Shown: in pieces, positions 1 through 9,645 of the stretch
Numbering within the stretch: position 1 is the stretch's first letter
Layout of the letters: each line of letters opens with the position of its first letter
Assembly: GCA_004802705.1 (NCBI GenBank)
Contig: SGPL01000660.1
Coordinates: forward strand, 1-16,410
Length of the DNA: 16,410 bases
Direction of reading: 5' to 3'
Source of the DNA: Bondarzewia mesenterica
Taxonomy: Eukaryota; Basidiomycota; Agaricomycetes; Russulales; Bondarzewiaceae
Notes under the pieces: model-generated
What the model was told of the DNA's origin: nothing
The model's database searches: none
Seen by the model: the letters and a program-made list of their open reading frames with translations, nothing else
Position numbers and translations under genes: made by a program

Positions 1-465
1 CTCCTTGTTGCGTTTTCGTTCTGCCCAGGTGCGCATTTTCGTTCACCCTGGTCATTTTCTCCATTATACGTTCCCTTCCGGCGAGTGTATGAATATCATC
101 TTTGGGCCGTCTCGCTGGGTGTGCGAGGCGGCCGCATTTGGCTATTTCCTTCGGTCCCTGTAAGCTTTACCACGGCGCTGCTCTGCTCTGTCCCTCGCGC
201 CGCCTTTCGGATTGGCCATCGCCTCGCGAGCTGTGGAGTGTTTAACATTGGTTATCGTGGATACCCCTCGGAATTCTAGGCAACAAAATGTGCGATGGCT
301 CATGCTTTTACGTGGCACATATATGATTACAGTTTTAAGCCCTACTCTGCCCTTGTTCGAAGACAAAAATTTAGTACACACAAACGTAAAGATCAAGTTC
401 AAAAGGGAATTGCAAGATGTTAAGCTCTGCTCCAATGCAGATGGCAAGAGCCATAAAGAACAAAT
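1..465. other. no gene recognised
   Basis: No convincing coding exon is seen on either strand. The short open frames here have biased or repetitive composition and no family motif. The right edge is the 3' flank of the F-box gene, which is transcribed leftwards, so part of this stretch may be its 3' UTR. Confidence 0.5.
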
Positions 466-1968
466 CTACTGCCAGTATCGTTCCCGAGCCGCCTTTCCTT
501 CCTCTTTAGATATTTGCACCATCGCCCCACCAGCACCACCACTCTCCTCTCTGAGATGACCATCGGTCCGACGCCACCACGTCACAGGCCATTCAGAAAT
601 CTTCACCTCCAATTCGAGATACTCGAGAGACGGGATCATCGTGAACCAATGTCGTACAATGGCATCACGCTCTTGCTCTGGAGAGAGTCCTGTGCGCTTG
701 GGAAGAGGGTCCGAGTTGATATCGTCACGCATAAAGAGGGTAGCATATCTTAAACTTCTAAGGTTTCCAAGGGCATGGATATGGGGGCTGGTCATCTGGA
801 GATACCCAGTTTGACCTTTTAGTCATTGTTGGATGTAGGCTAGAATTTGCAGGCACTGAGGACTCACCGTTTGAAGACATTCAGTTATTTTAGGCATTGT
901 GGAGATATTGAAGGCGAGACACTTGAGGTTCGGAGCAGAACTCGCTAGCCTGGGTAGTAATGGAAATCTGACATCCCCGCACTCCTGCAGCGCATATACA
1001 CGAACGTCGAGCGACAAGACCTCGAGGGGGCAATCACGAATTGCATCTAGGAACTCAACGCAGAATCGCTCGTCACGTAACCAGTCGACTGACAGCCAAC
1101 CCGTGTGACGGAGTTTTACCCGCTGTAAAGCATGACGTCGTGCAAGTGCCATGATCACCAACAAATCGCCAGTGACAGTGGTAAGAGATGGCCAGAGCGT
1201 AGACTGGGTCTGTACACGTGAGTTGATGAAGTAGTTCGAGAAGTTGATATCAAAGAGAGATTGAAGATGTGGGGATGCACGGGCAAGTCTTTTGGCTGTA
1301 GTGGATAGCTCAGTCACACGGAGCGTATGGATGTGTGGAAATGGTATCGCAGGGAAGATGCGACTGACGAGACGGGGCATCGTAAGCGACTCGAGCGTAT
1401 GCGCATTATTGGATAGAATGTTGGATAAATTGGATGAATTGGATAGCGCTGAGCCTGAGAGGTCACAGGCCCATTCCCAGACGGAGAGCACTCGGAGTCC
1501 ATATATTGGGCGAAGATCACGGAACAGCAGCAGCCCCATACACAGTGACAACTCAGAGACTGGGCGATCAACAAGTGCAGACGCAATCTGGGCTGCGTTG
1601 GGGAATCTGCATATGCAGCCTTCAAAGACAAAACCCCGCAGGTTCTCAGCCTTCTCCAGGATCTCAGCCAATGAGCTGAAGAATGCCTTGTCGTGACCAC
1701 TGGCTTTGACCAGTTCGCATCCAACCGTCAGATATCGAACATGACGCGTTAGGTCATGCAAGAGGACGAATTCGCAGAACGCAGAGTACCGTTCCACATC
1801 AGCTTGAAGGACAACGTCTTGAACCAGAAAGCGTCTCGCAGTCGTCATGGCGATTCGAGATGTGGACGCAACAGAGAGGAGAGATGGTGTATCCAAGATA
1901 TCGAGGATGTACAAGGAACAGTCATGGTTCAAAGGGGGGAATATTCTTGATATCGGGTACTCAGTCAT
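466..1968 (-). CDS. F-box/LRR-type protein, two exons
   Basis: Two exons, 868-1968 and 466-795, separated by a 72-nt intron (796-867). The donor is ACG|GTGAGT, there is a TGACTAA branch-like site, and the acceptor is TCCAG. The joint is phase 0 and the downstream exon stays open to a TGA/TAA-type stop at 466, giving about 476 aa. The start is the ATG at 1966-1968. The frame stays open about 35 codons further upstream, but only a TTG is available there. The N-terminus (residues about 8-50) has the basidiomycete F-box-like pattern: a Leu/Ile-rich helix, then DTPSLLSVASTSR, then a basic-aliphatic segment ending in VLQADVERY. The rest is Leu-rich with spaced segments such as HTLRVTELS, LRGFVFEGC and LEVLSLDVRV, consistent with degenerate LRR repeats that bind substrate. 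Such proteins usually act as substrate adaptors of SCF ubiquitin ligases; that role is inferred from the family. This is a very expanded family in mushrooms, so the substrate is unknown. A second reading with no intron would end at 823 and lose the EYLELEVKISEWP strand. Confidence 0.8.
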
Positions 1969-2473
1969 TGCCACTGGCCTGATGATAGAGGGTCGCGGAG
2001 ACAGGCAGATTGTAGATGATTCCTTCAACCTGCTAAGACGTGCCTCCGGATATCCTTAACCGACGGAACACAACTATAGATGAACTGTGTGTGGAGCAAG
2101 AATGAGATGCACACCACGCACCAATGCAGTACTTGGACAGTAGGTCTTGCGATTGGTAGTGATGAATTGTTTCAACGACGCAGGGGTGTCGTTGGAGGTT
2201 GTTGGGCCTTGTACTTAGGTATTTACCGAGCTTTACTGCAACGATGGGCTCTTGGTTAACCGTTTTTGGATTGGCATGTCCTACGAGACTGACATTTACC
2301 GAAATCAGTTACACCTGTTGAACCGTCACTTTAGCCAAATTCCTTGAAAGTAAGCGCATTTTTCCCCGTCTTTCGTTGCAGAATAATTAGATCATGATCA
2401 TCTGAGATGAGGAGTTTGCGGTCTGAGCCTTTTCGTCGTGCAGAATTCTGCTCATGCCCCCATACTTATGCCC

Positions 2474-2491
2474 CCCCCGCTGCGGCGGGGG
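2474..2491. repeat. GC-rich perfect hairpin
   Basis: CCCCCGC (2474-2480) pairs with GCGGGGG (2485-2491) around a 4-nt loop. It follows a run of eight C in a region of otherwise average GC. No U-run follows and the site is not next to a gene end, so I do not call it a terminator. Confidence 0.6.
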
Positions 2492-2663
2492 TACTGCCAG
2501 GGTACTGGTAACCTCAATCAAGTTTACAGTTTTTTGGTCTGGTCGGACTGGGACTGAGCAAACACTCTTTGCACCGATCGCATCGTTTTAGAGAACCGTA
2601 CTCACTTCACTCTAGACCAACAATTTCATTCAGACGATTTGAGGTTCTGTGGACCAACAAGTA

Positions 2664-2762
2664 ATGCCTTCCTCCTTGTCGTTCGCACTCTTCCTCGCTA
2701 CTTCGGGTTCGGTGGCCGGCGAGATTCTTGAATTTTGGGACGAGTGGTGTGAGAGCATTTGA
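2664..2762 (+). CDS. possible 32-aa secreted peptide ORF
   Basis: A short ATG frame with a signal-peptide-like N-terminus: MPSS, then the hydrophobic stretch LSFALFLAT, then a small-residue SVAG cleavage-like site. An acidic, Trp-rich tail (EFWDEWCE) follows. There is no family match, no flanking splice evidence and no promoter that decides the case. A frame this short can arise by chance, so this is listed only as a candidate. Confidence 0.12.
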   Translation: MPSSLSFALFLATSGSVAGEILEFWDEWCESI

Positions 2763-4734
2763 CAAAATTGGTCCATCCTTCTGTGATCTATGCTGTGCTT
2801 GATGGATTTGGTATCGTTTGTGAGCACGTTTTTCCTCGCATTGATATTCTCGCAGCTGTTGAGCCGACAGGTACGATCTTAGGACGTCGGACGAGTCTCA
2901 GATTCGTAGCGACTCCAGTCCAGAAGCGGTGTCTGGGGTTATACGACTCCATGACTTCCAGAGTTCCTAGCGACATACGGTCAGGTCATCATGTGGTATT
3001 TTTGAACTTGATGGTTATTCCCCTAGATCTTAAAACAGAACTCACGGGCCTGAGAACGTTGTTAGCAAGATGTCTCCATATGTCAGGCAGTTGACGCCTT
3101 GCTAGCGCTGATCGTGTTGGTCTGAAATCCGCGGAGCGGATTACAAGGATGCCCGGTCCTGGTTTCGGTGCGTTCTGTTTAAATCGACTTCCCTTGCTGA
3201 CCGGATTCTTACACGACAGTGATTAAGTGTGGATCTACATCCCACCGCTCCTGTGTGCGTGATCAGATTCAATACGGTGAAGAAGGCCGTGGTATCGCGT
3301 GTCAGGTTCCTCGACCTTGAAATGGGCCCCTCAGTAACATCAAATCTGACAGTGTCCGCAAAAGTTCAACGGTCTGGTGAGTCACTTCACTTTCAATCTT
3401 CTTCCCCATCCTGGACACAGGCTCTCGACAACTTCACTTCGTTAATAGCTAGAGCTCACAGTAACAACCTATCATTCGGATCTTCGCGGCGGCCAATCAT
3501 TGAGTGGTAACACGTGTCTCGTTTGCGAGCACATATTCTTCTGGGACTTCGGGGGGTCCATTCCCAGAAGAACCAGAAGCTCGTCGACTGGATTTATTTT
3601 TGAATTCAATCAGCTTTCTTTTATCTTGTGCCCTTTTTTTTGTCCTCGAGTCCTGTTTGGGCAAGACCCTGGTTCGTAGTACCGCATCTATTCCGCTTTT
3701 TCTAACTTTCAGTTTCGACAATCGACTATGGTCTTGTATTTGGGGTGCTAACCCCTCCCTTGGGCCAGCGTAGAAATGTGTGACTCATGATGAGTGTCTT
3801 GTCCAGTAGACCTTGTGAGGTACCCTGTTTTCCTCGTAGAATGCTGTAAGTCCCGGTGTCCTTGCAATCTAGTTTCGGGTCCCTGCACATAATGATTTGG
3901 GTTTCTTGGATGCCATCTCTGAGCTAGCCTCTGGTGTTTGCCGGATCCACTAGCTTAGAGATCCTGGGGAATGCAGCGCTATCGGGCGTTCCGTTCACTG
4001 CGGGCATCGTGGACTCTTTTATATCAGCGTCTCGGCGGCACGTCGACTAAACTAACGCATTCTTTATTTACAGCTAATTGATAGCTTACCACATGTTCAC
4101 GGCCGCTTTGAACGTTGAATTTCTAGTTCAAAGACGACGCATGCATGTTCTGTTACTTCGCTTTTGCGCCAGTTAGACCGTATTCTTTCGCATGTCCCAG
4201 ACGCTTAACGGCAGGATGTTGCTCGATCACTGGACACCATTATGCATACTCACAACGTGACTGATCGTATCAAATGTACGTCTTCCTGTGCCCGATGAAT
4301 GTTCGTGGTTTCTCTTTTCGCGCCTCATCAGCGGACTCGGCGGATCTCTGGATGCATAACTCGGCACACACCTCGGACAAGGGGCGGGAATACTTTGATT
4401 TTAGATCATAGCGTCTTGGTCTGGTCGGTTGACGACGGTCAACGATTCATGGTCGGCATTGAATGTCTGAGGGAATGTACATACATGAATTGGTTACAGC
4501 TGCGCGAATGGCAGCAGTTGTCATCCAGAATTTTTTTTTGTATGCCAAGGTTATATTGAGCCGAATTGGTGAGCATTCCATCAAACACATTTCTCTCTGT
4601 ATTCGCTTTGGCCACTGAATGATGTAGCATAACGCTAAACGGCGCCACGATGGAGGTGCGTACAAGTGGCATTGGACTGTCACGGACTGCTAGGCCACAT
4701 CGATTGTCTTCCCGATATGGACGTCCTTCCGCGC

Positions 4735-4742
4735 GATATAAC
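4735..4742 (+). promoter_or_regulatory. TATA-like box of the kinase-like gene
   Basis: GATATAAC is followed by a roughly 70-nt strongly CT-rich tract (about 4745-4835) and then the ATG at 4839. A TATA-like site, pyrimidine-rich leader and ATG in this order are common in basidiomycete promoters. This order argues that the upstream ATG at 4650, although in frame, is not the start. Confidence 0.45.
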
Positions 4743-4838
4743 TCGCATCGAACCCTCCTCTCTCATCCTCTCGCAACGCTCTCATCCCTCGATTTTTTCG
4801 CGTCTTTTGCATCTTTCGCACTCAAGTACTCATTGCTC

Positions 4839-6664
4839 ATGGATTGCGAAGAACGACCGTCACTTTTCGTCTTTAACGAGTGGATTCGCGATCCGAAGGG
4901 CCCATTTCTGGATAAGAGGAAGGCACCGAGGGGGAAACGGACTCCGAACTCGATGATATGGGGACACACTATCGACGATCTTTTCTACATCAAGCGGGAG
5001 GCGAGTATGAACGTTGTAACTATCTGGTCGCGCAGCATGATCCAGGAATTGGGGGAGAACTATTTGGATGAGGAGCATGAATACGAACCTGAGCCGCGCA
5101 TGCGCAGACCATGGCCACTTCTGAAATTGAAGCACAGACGGCGCTTGAGGCCGAAGAACGATTTTGGGATCGTCGACAACTCTGATCATGACGGTTCCTA
5201 CGAACGTATCATTGATCCCTCAGAAGATGAGGATGATGGACCGATCATCCCTTCTTATTTCCCGCTTAAGCTGAATGCGTCTGACAAAATGAAGAGGTCG
5301 CTGGAAGGTGAGTGTTGTAACCTTACTTCTATCATGTATCTGACACATGATTTGCTAGAGCAGGCCGGTGGCGATGTCGACAACCTGATTGATTTTAAAA
5401 GTCTGCCACCCGACAAGGGCGAAGGCAAGGCACCAGTTTCCGACAAAAAGGGAAATGTAGATGATGAAGAGTCTGATCGCACTGAGCAAGAAAAGGGTGA
5501 GGGAGACTTTAAAAGTGCTAATCCACAAATGCCACCCGCTCTGGAAGAATTCATCCCCAAGGAGTACTTCCCTGATACTTTACTCGTCTACGATCCTGAT
5601 AGCGCCGCCATCAGTCTTTCCTCTCATCGTCTTGCAGGGCGAGCACGTGATCTCGTAGCGACTCAGTGGCTCACATTCAAACGGGTTCTTCCCACTTTTG
5701 AATCTTCAGGTCAGCAGAACATTCCAAGCATTTTGTCCTTCAAGGCGACTAAGCGTTTTGTTTATTTTGTTTGTTTAGCAGATGTTCAGGCATCATCTGT
5801 GAATTGTTCTGCCAATAATGCTGGCTCTTCCACGGAAAAAACGTCGGAGCCTCGCGTCGCCCATTTGCGCATCTCTAAAGCATCGAAACTCGGAGAAGGA
5901 CATCACTCCACGGTGTATCTCTCCGCTCTTACCCTTCCCAGACCATTGTCTGCGCGTACGCCCACAGGAGAAGTTTCGGTAGCATGCAAGATGGCTCACG
6001 CTCTCACCAGAGAGGCGCGCAGATTGTTGAGAAACGAAGGAGACATTTACAATTCATTCCCGAAGCATTTGCAGGAAGAATGGTGCGGGCTCAATGTGCT
6101 TCCACCATTACGTACACCAGTGCCTGTCGCGGCCGTCGTGCCCAAGTTCTATGGCTACTATAAACCCGTCTACGAGGAAGGTAAATTTGTCGATCAAGAC
6201 GAGGGGATGAGGGAGGAGATCAGGCGATGCATCGAAGGTCTCAGTCCGATATTGCTCGTTGAGCATTGCGGGCAGCCTATCGAGTCGGAATGCAGTACCT
6301 TCACTACTGATGATAAGTAAGTACTTCAATCGCCACCACGTCTTGACCATTCTCAGACTCTGCGTCTTCTCATAGGATATCGTGCTACTCTCTTCTCCGT
6401 CGTCTGCACCTCAACGATTATGTCCACCACTCATTCTACCAACGTAATCTCCTTGTGCAACCTGGCCCGTTGACGGTCCCACCTGCACAGCGTTCTCTAC
6501 GCAATCCCTCATATCGCGTCATTGATTTTGGGCGCACCGAACGCCGGGATGGCTTAGGATCGTTAGATTCAAACCGTTGGGTGGATGATGCGTTTCGTGA
6601 GCTTCTGAGTTCCAGGGGGGAGTTGAGTGTGGACGTTGAGTGTGGGCCCGGATTCACCTGGTAA
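4839..6664 (+). CDS. fungal protein kinase-like protein
   Basis: Exon 2 (6376-6664) joins the long exon 1 through a 59-nt intron 6317-6375 (GTAAGT donor, ATAG acceptor, phase 2). The chosen start is ATG 4839; the in-frame ATG at 4650 would add 63 residues encoded by CT-rich leader-like DNA. The product is about 571-588 aa, depending on whether the frame-neutral 51-nt candidate intron 5308-5358 is spliced. The N-terminal half is charged and low complexity, with acidic clusters (PSEDEDDG, DDEESDRTEQEKGEGD). The kinase-like half shows a glycine loop LGEGHHSTVY (codons from 5889), a beta-3 Lys in VACK (5988-5990), the lineage segment VVPKFYGYY, a hinge-like LLVEHCGQPI, then HHSFYQRNLLVQPGPLTVPP and the metal-binding DFG (6524-6532). 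In place of HRDxxxxN the catalytic loop reads HSFYxRN, so the catalytic Asp is not visible while the Asn is kept. The family occurs in mushrooms; cellular role and substrate are unknown. It may be a pseudokinase. It converges with the metacaspase gene, about 480 nt apart. Confidence 0.8.
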
Positions 6665-7141
6665 ATTTGTTTCTTTATTTGTCAAGAATGAGTGATCAGT
6701 CCTCACCGCATGGGTGAGTCGTGATACTCGTTCTCGTCGCGTCCGTCGCATCCTGTGCCCTTTGCTATCAATGTTATCAGTAAATGTTCTTCATATCGAT
6801 CCCGCTTGTACCGTTGACCTTCCGCTGAGGTTTTCTTGTCGTTGCCGCATGCTATCTAGAAGTCAGTGACGGTGGTAGATACGAATCAGACGTCTCCTAT
6901 GCATGTCATTCAATTATGTGTTGTCCAATGTCCAGGTACCGGTCAAAGCTTAGCGGAATAAGGTGTTAATCGACGCTCGCGAATGCTCAGCGACATATCG
7001 AGTTCTTCGACTTTATGACAGTTGGCAAGATGAAACACATTTGTGTGACAATCATAGTTTGATAAGTCAAGGAAGTCAAGTAGTCCATTGCAGCAAGGAA
7101 AGATCACGAAGCTGATTGTCCCCAAACTTAGATCGTACTGA
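6665..7141. other. convergent intergenic spacer
   Basis: This spacer lies between the stop codons of the kinase-like gene (+) and the metacaspase gene (-). A minus-strand frame of about 60 codons (6943-7125, beginning with TTG) has fairly protein-like composition and could be read through by alternative splicing of the last metacaspase intron. The shorter ending at 7142 matches the usual position of the metacaspase C-terminus better. No other feature is seen. Confidence 0.4.
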
Positions 7142-9188
7142 TCATGCCGTCGACTTCAGATCAGGAAGAAAAATCTCAGAGCCGGTCTACACCGAACAGA
7201 TTAATAGGTATCTAGAGACAATCAACCGGTACTTACCAATCGTGTCTTGCTCCCGAACTAGAGAACCTACATCAGCCAGAAGTGCAAAAAAGAGCCCAGG
7301 GGTTGAAGTATGCACCTGAAAAGCTTGAAGCTCAATCTCAATATCCTTTGGCTCAGAAATATCGTTCGGCAGCTCCCGTCTCTTTTTCTTTTTCTCTTTT
7401 TTTCTCTTCCTTTCCAACTCCCACACCTTCATCTGTTTCCTTGCCACTGCCTGATCGAAGAAGTATTTCCTAGAAATGTTTGAGTTCTGCATATTGCCTC
7501 AGTCGAAAATATGATATACTGACTGCATTTCTCTTCCCAAATCACGCACAGTGATAGATGGGCTCTTCTCTGTATTCGGGTCTAAACTCAGAGAGTGCGC
7601 TGGTATACTTTAAAATAGAACAGTTCCTTACTCAAGATTTCGATGAGTCCCTGCAACAACGACGTGAGAACATGCAGCACAAACAGAGGGGAGTCTTACT
7701 GTTGTCATCGATTCTCCCTTCTGATCATCCTCCCAGGTTTGCTGATGGTCTGCACAAGACGAGAGTGATATCTAGGGTGAACGCAAAGGGGTAAGGAAAC
7801 GTAATCATAGGCTTGCAAACGAACTACGAAATGAAAGCGCGTACGACAATGGGGCCTTTGGCGTTCGGCGAGAAGCGACAGAAACCGCTGCATGGAACGC
7901 GTGATCGAGGTGATCGGGGGGGTCGAGCAGGCGAAAACAGAGGCAAGGTGGATGAGGAAGACCATGCAGACTCGGATCTAGCTGCTTGAGGCGAGTCAGT
8001 CAGCAGAGTCTGCGGAGTTCGATGGCCGCGGTCTGGAGATGGCTTCGAGTGCTTTGCGCTAGAAAGAAAGCGTATTATAGACCGGGTTTTGGTCTTCACA
8101 TTCAGTTTTCTCCACATAATTGTGGTCATTGCGCTAATCGTCCTACGACGAGCTTTCGGCCGACCAAACTTTGCAGGCGAATTTTGTCGAAGAATAGCTG
8201 AAGGTGTATCATTGTCAGCCCCACGAATCGTGAACTCCTCTTGAAGATAAAATGAACCACTAAGACTTACGTAGTGAAGCGGAACTCCTGATGATCTGAG
8301 CCCTATTGCACTCATAATGCTCGAGATCTAATAGCGTACCAGAATGGCAGGCGTCTAGGATGGCCTTGTACGGGATGAACATGTCAGCAAGGGCGAACAT
8401 TTTTCCAGGAGAACTTCGAGACTAACCGTCAATCGACACCCTTCAGGAAGCGGCTTCACGAGGGAAATCTGGAGCTCCTAGTAGTCGACCAGCGTCACAA
8501 ATCAATATCAATATCATGAGAATGAGAACATAACTCACGTCATCGAGTATCACTCTCGAGTCGTCTGATACAGCGTCGCAGGGGATGATATCTGCCGCAT
8601 TATGAGCTGGCAGAACCAGGCAAAGCAGAGAGAAAGACGCACATTCATCTCGACCATCCCATTCATTCTTATCATTCACTGCATCTGTTTGGACGCGTGT
8701 CCGGCGTCTACAAAGTGGGAATAGTTTAGTCGGTAATCACACGGTGCTAGAACTAGCGTGCGGCAGCATACAGAAGAAGACGAGAATGTCCCCTCTACTA
8801 ACGCCATTCACGAATTCAGATATAGCTGTCATCTAAAGTGCCAGTGTAAGAAACCGAAGGTATGGAGTGAAGGAAGGAGTGATCGCTCGCGATATTGTCT
8901 CGTGTCGGCCATAGAGAGGTTTTGGGGTCGACGCTTTCCGCATCAATCAGAGTGGTGATATCTTCTTGTTTGAATTTGTAGCAATCTCAACAGGAGAATT
9001 CAGTTGGTGGTGAGCTGCACGATGCAATACCGTTTTAAAATCCGCACACCTATCAAAAGTTTCTTGAACTCTTGAGCTTCGTTGACAGGACCATTGAGGG
9101 GGCGCCAGACCATAGAATCGCTCGTCCGATAGTTGATGCCAATCAAAAGAGCCTTCAACGAAGGCGGTCGCGGTAACGAGGGACTCAT
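7142..9188 (-). CDS. metacaspase (peptidase C14), about 14 exons, frame broken in exon 4
   Basis: The ATG at 9186-9188 opens MSPSLPRPPSLKALLIGINY, the caspase-fold first strand, followed by PLNGPVNEAQEFKKLLI. Proposed exons (high to low): 9188-9050, 8985-8891, 8832-8772, 8707-8643, 8591-8539, 8477-8427, 8364-8271, 8197-7845, 7771-7700, 7650-7632, 7569-7524, 7469-7316, 7257-7237, 7186-7142. Apart from exon 4 all phases agree. Landmarks: FKQEDITTLID; GDILVFFYAGHA with the catalytic His at 8697-8699; NEWDGRDE; IIPCDAVSDD; LVKPLPEGCRLT; and ILDACHSGTLLDL with the catalytic Cys at 8347-8349. A Ser/Pro/Arg-rich linker of about 115 aa follows, then CSGFC, ISLSSCADHQQTWED, a Lys-rich helix and a final FGSKTRL segment typical of the family end. 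Metacaspases are Cys proteases that cut after Arg/Lys and act in stress and cell-death pathways. Exon 4 is 65 nt where 66 (or 63) would be needed, so the His frame hits TGA at 8676-8678. Using the acceptor at 8685 instead restores the frame but removes His. Intron 2 appears to start with GC rather than GT. The exon 11/12 junction is uncertain. Confidence 0.85.
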
Positions 9189-9645
9189 AACAAGCCAGAA
9201 GTACTGGAATACAAACGGATGGAGGGGGAGAGGGTTGGTAAAGGCATATCTCGTGAGGTATGTTATTTAAGCTGCTGCACAGGTGCATAGCACACCGGCC
9301 CTTGTGTGTGTTTAGTTCCGGGGGGGGGGGCAAATGCGACGCCACCAATCAGGTCCCTAACATGAGGGCTGGCCATCGGGCTTGCTCACTTTATGTGAAT
9401 TAAATGAAAGATCTCGAAGTTCTGAGAATGATGGACAGTACGACGAACCAACATAGAGCCAAAGCGAGCGTCACTATGGGCTGCCAGTACCGTAACGCGG
9501 AGCATTCGCGGATACAACGTTCATTGATACACATGCAATGGCTGCTGATCATGAAGGGCTGTGAACAATGGCGACGGCAACGGATGGAGGACAGAAAAAG
9601 CACAGACTTAGTTCCAAACGCCGATTGGTCGAGACCGTCCAGAGC
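9189..9645. other. spacer upstream of the metacaspase gene
   Basis: This is the 5' flank of the metacaspase gene and the 3' flank of the next minus-strand gene. It contains an 11-G run at 9320-9330 (11 C on the transcribed sense). The frames on both strands have no recognisable motif. The metacaspase promoter should lie at about 9190-9300, but no clear TATA box is seen. Confidence 0.4.

Larger units (their letters stand above)
2029..4730. other. 2.7-kb gene-poor spacer
   Basis: This spacer lies between the divergent F-box and kinase-like genes. Open frames on both strands are short, have no recognisable motif and no convincing splice-linked continuation. Composition is mixed, with T-rich and CT-rich tracts. 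A perfect 7-bp GC hairpin lies at 2474-2491. A 13-nt direct match (TTGGTCTGGTCGG) occurs at 2534-2546 and 4416-4428, which is close to chance level. The stretch could hold a strongly decayed element, a long non-coding transcript or regulatory DNA. I see no terminal repeats or target duplications that would prove a transposon. Confidence 0.5.

Noticed and set aside
1969..2028. N-terminal extension of the F-box protein to 2028
   Set aside because: It starts with TTG, not ATG; a good ATG at 1966-1968 begins just before the F-box-like segment.
2534..4428. 13-nt direct repeat TTGGTCTGGTCGG as ends of an element
   Set aside because: A match of this length has a few per cent chance in such a stretch; there are no longer flanking matches.
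4650..4838. Extra 63 residues at the kinase-like protein start
   Set aside because: The DNA is a CT-rich leader with a TATA-like site inside it; the residues are low complexity and not kinase-like.
5710..5781. Possible intron in the kinase-like gene ending in TTTGTTTAGCAG
   Set aside because: The donor GTCAGC is weak, and the open frame KRFVYFVCLADV reads as normal protein.
7187..7492. Stand-alone Lys-rich minus-strand ORF
   Set aside because: Its main part is metacaspase exon 12; both ends read into introns with good splice sites.
7705..7965. Separate minus-strand ORF
   Set aside because: It is an alternate frame over metacaspase exons 8-9 and the intron between them.
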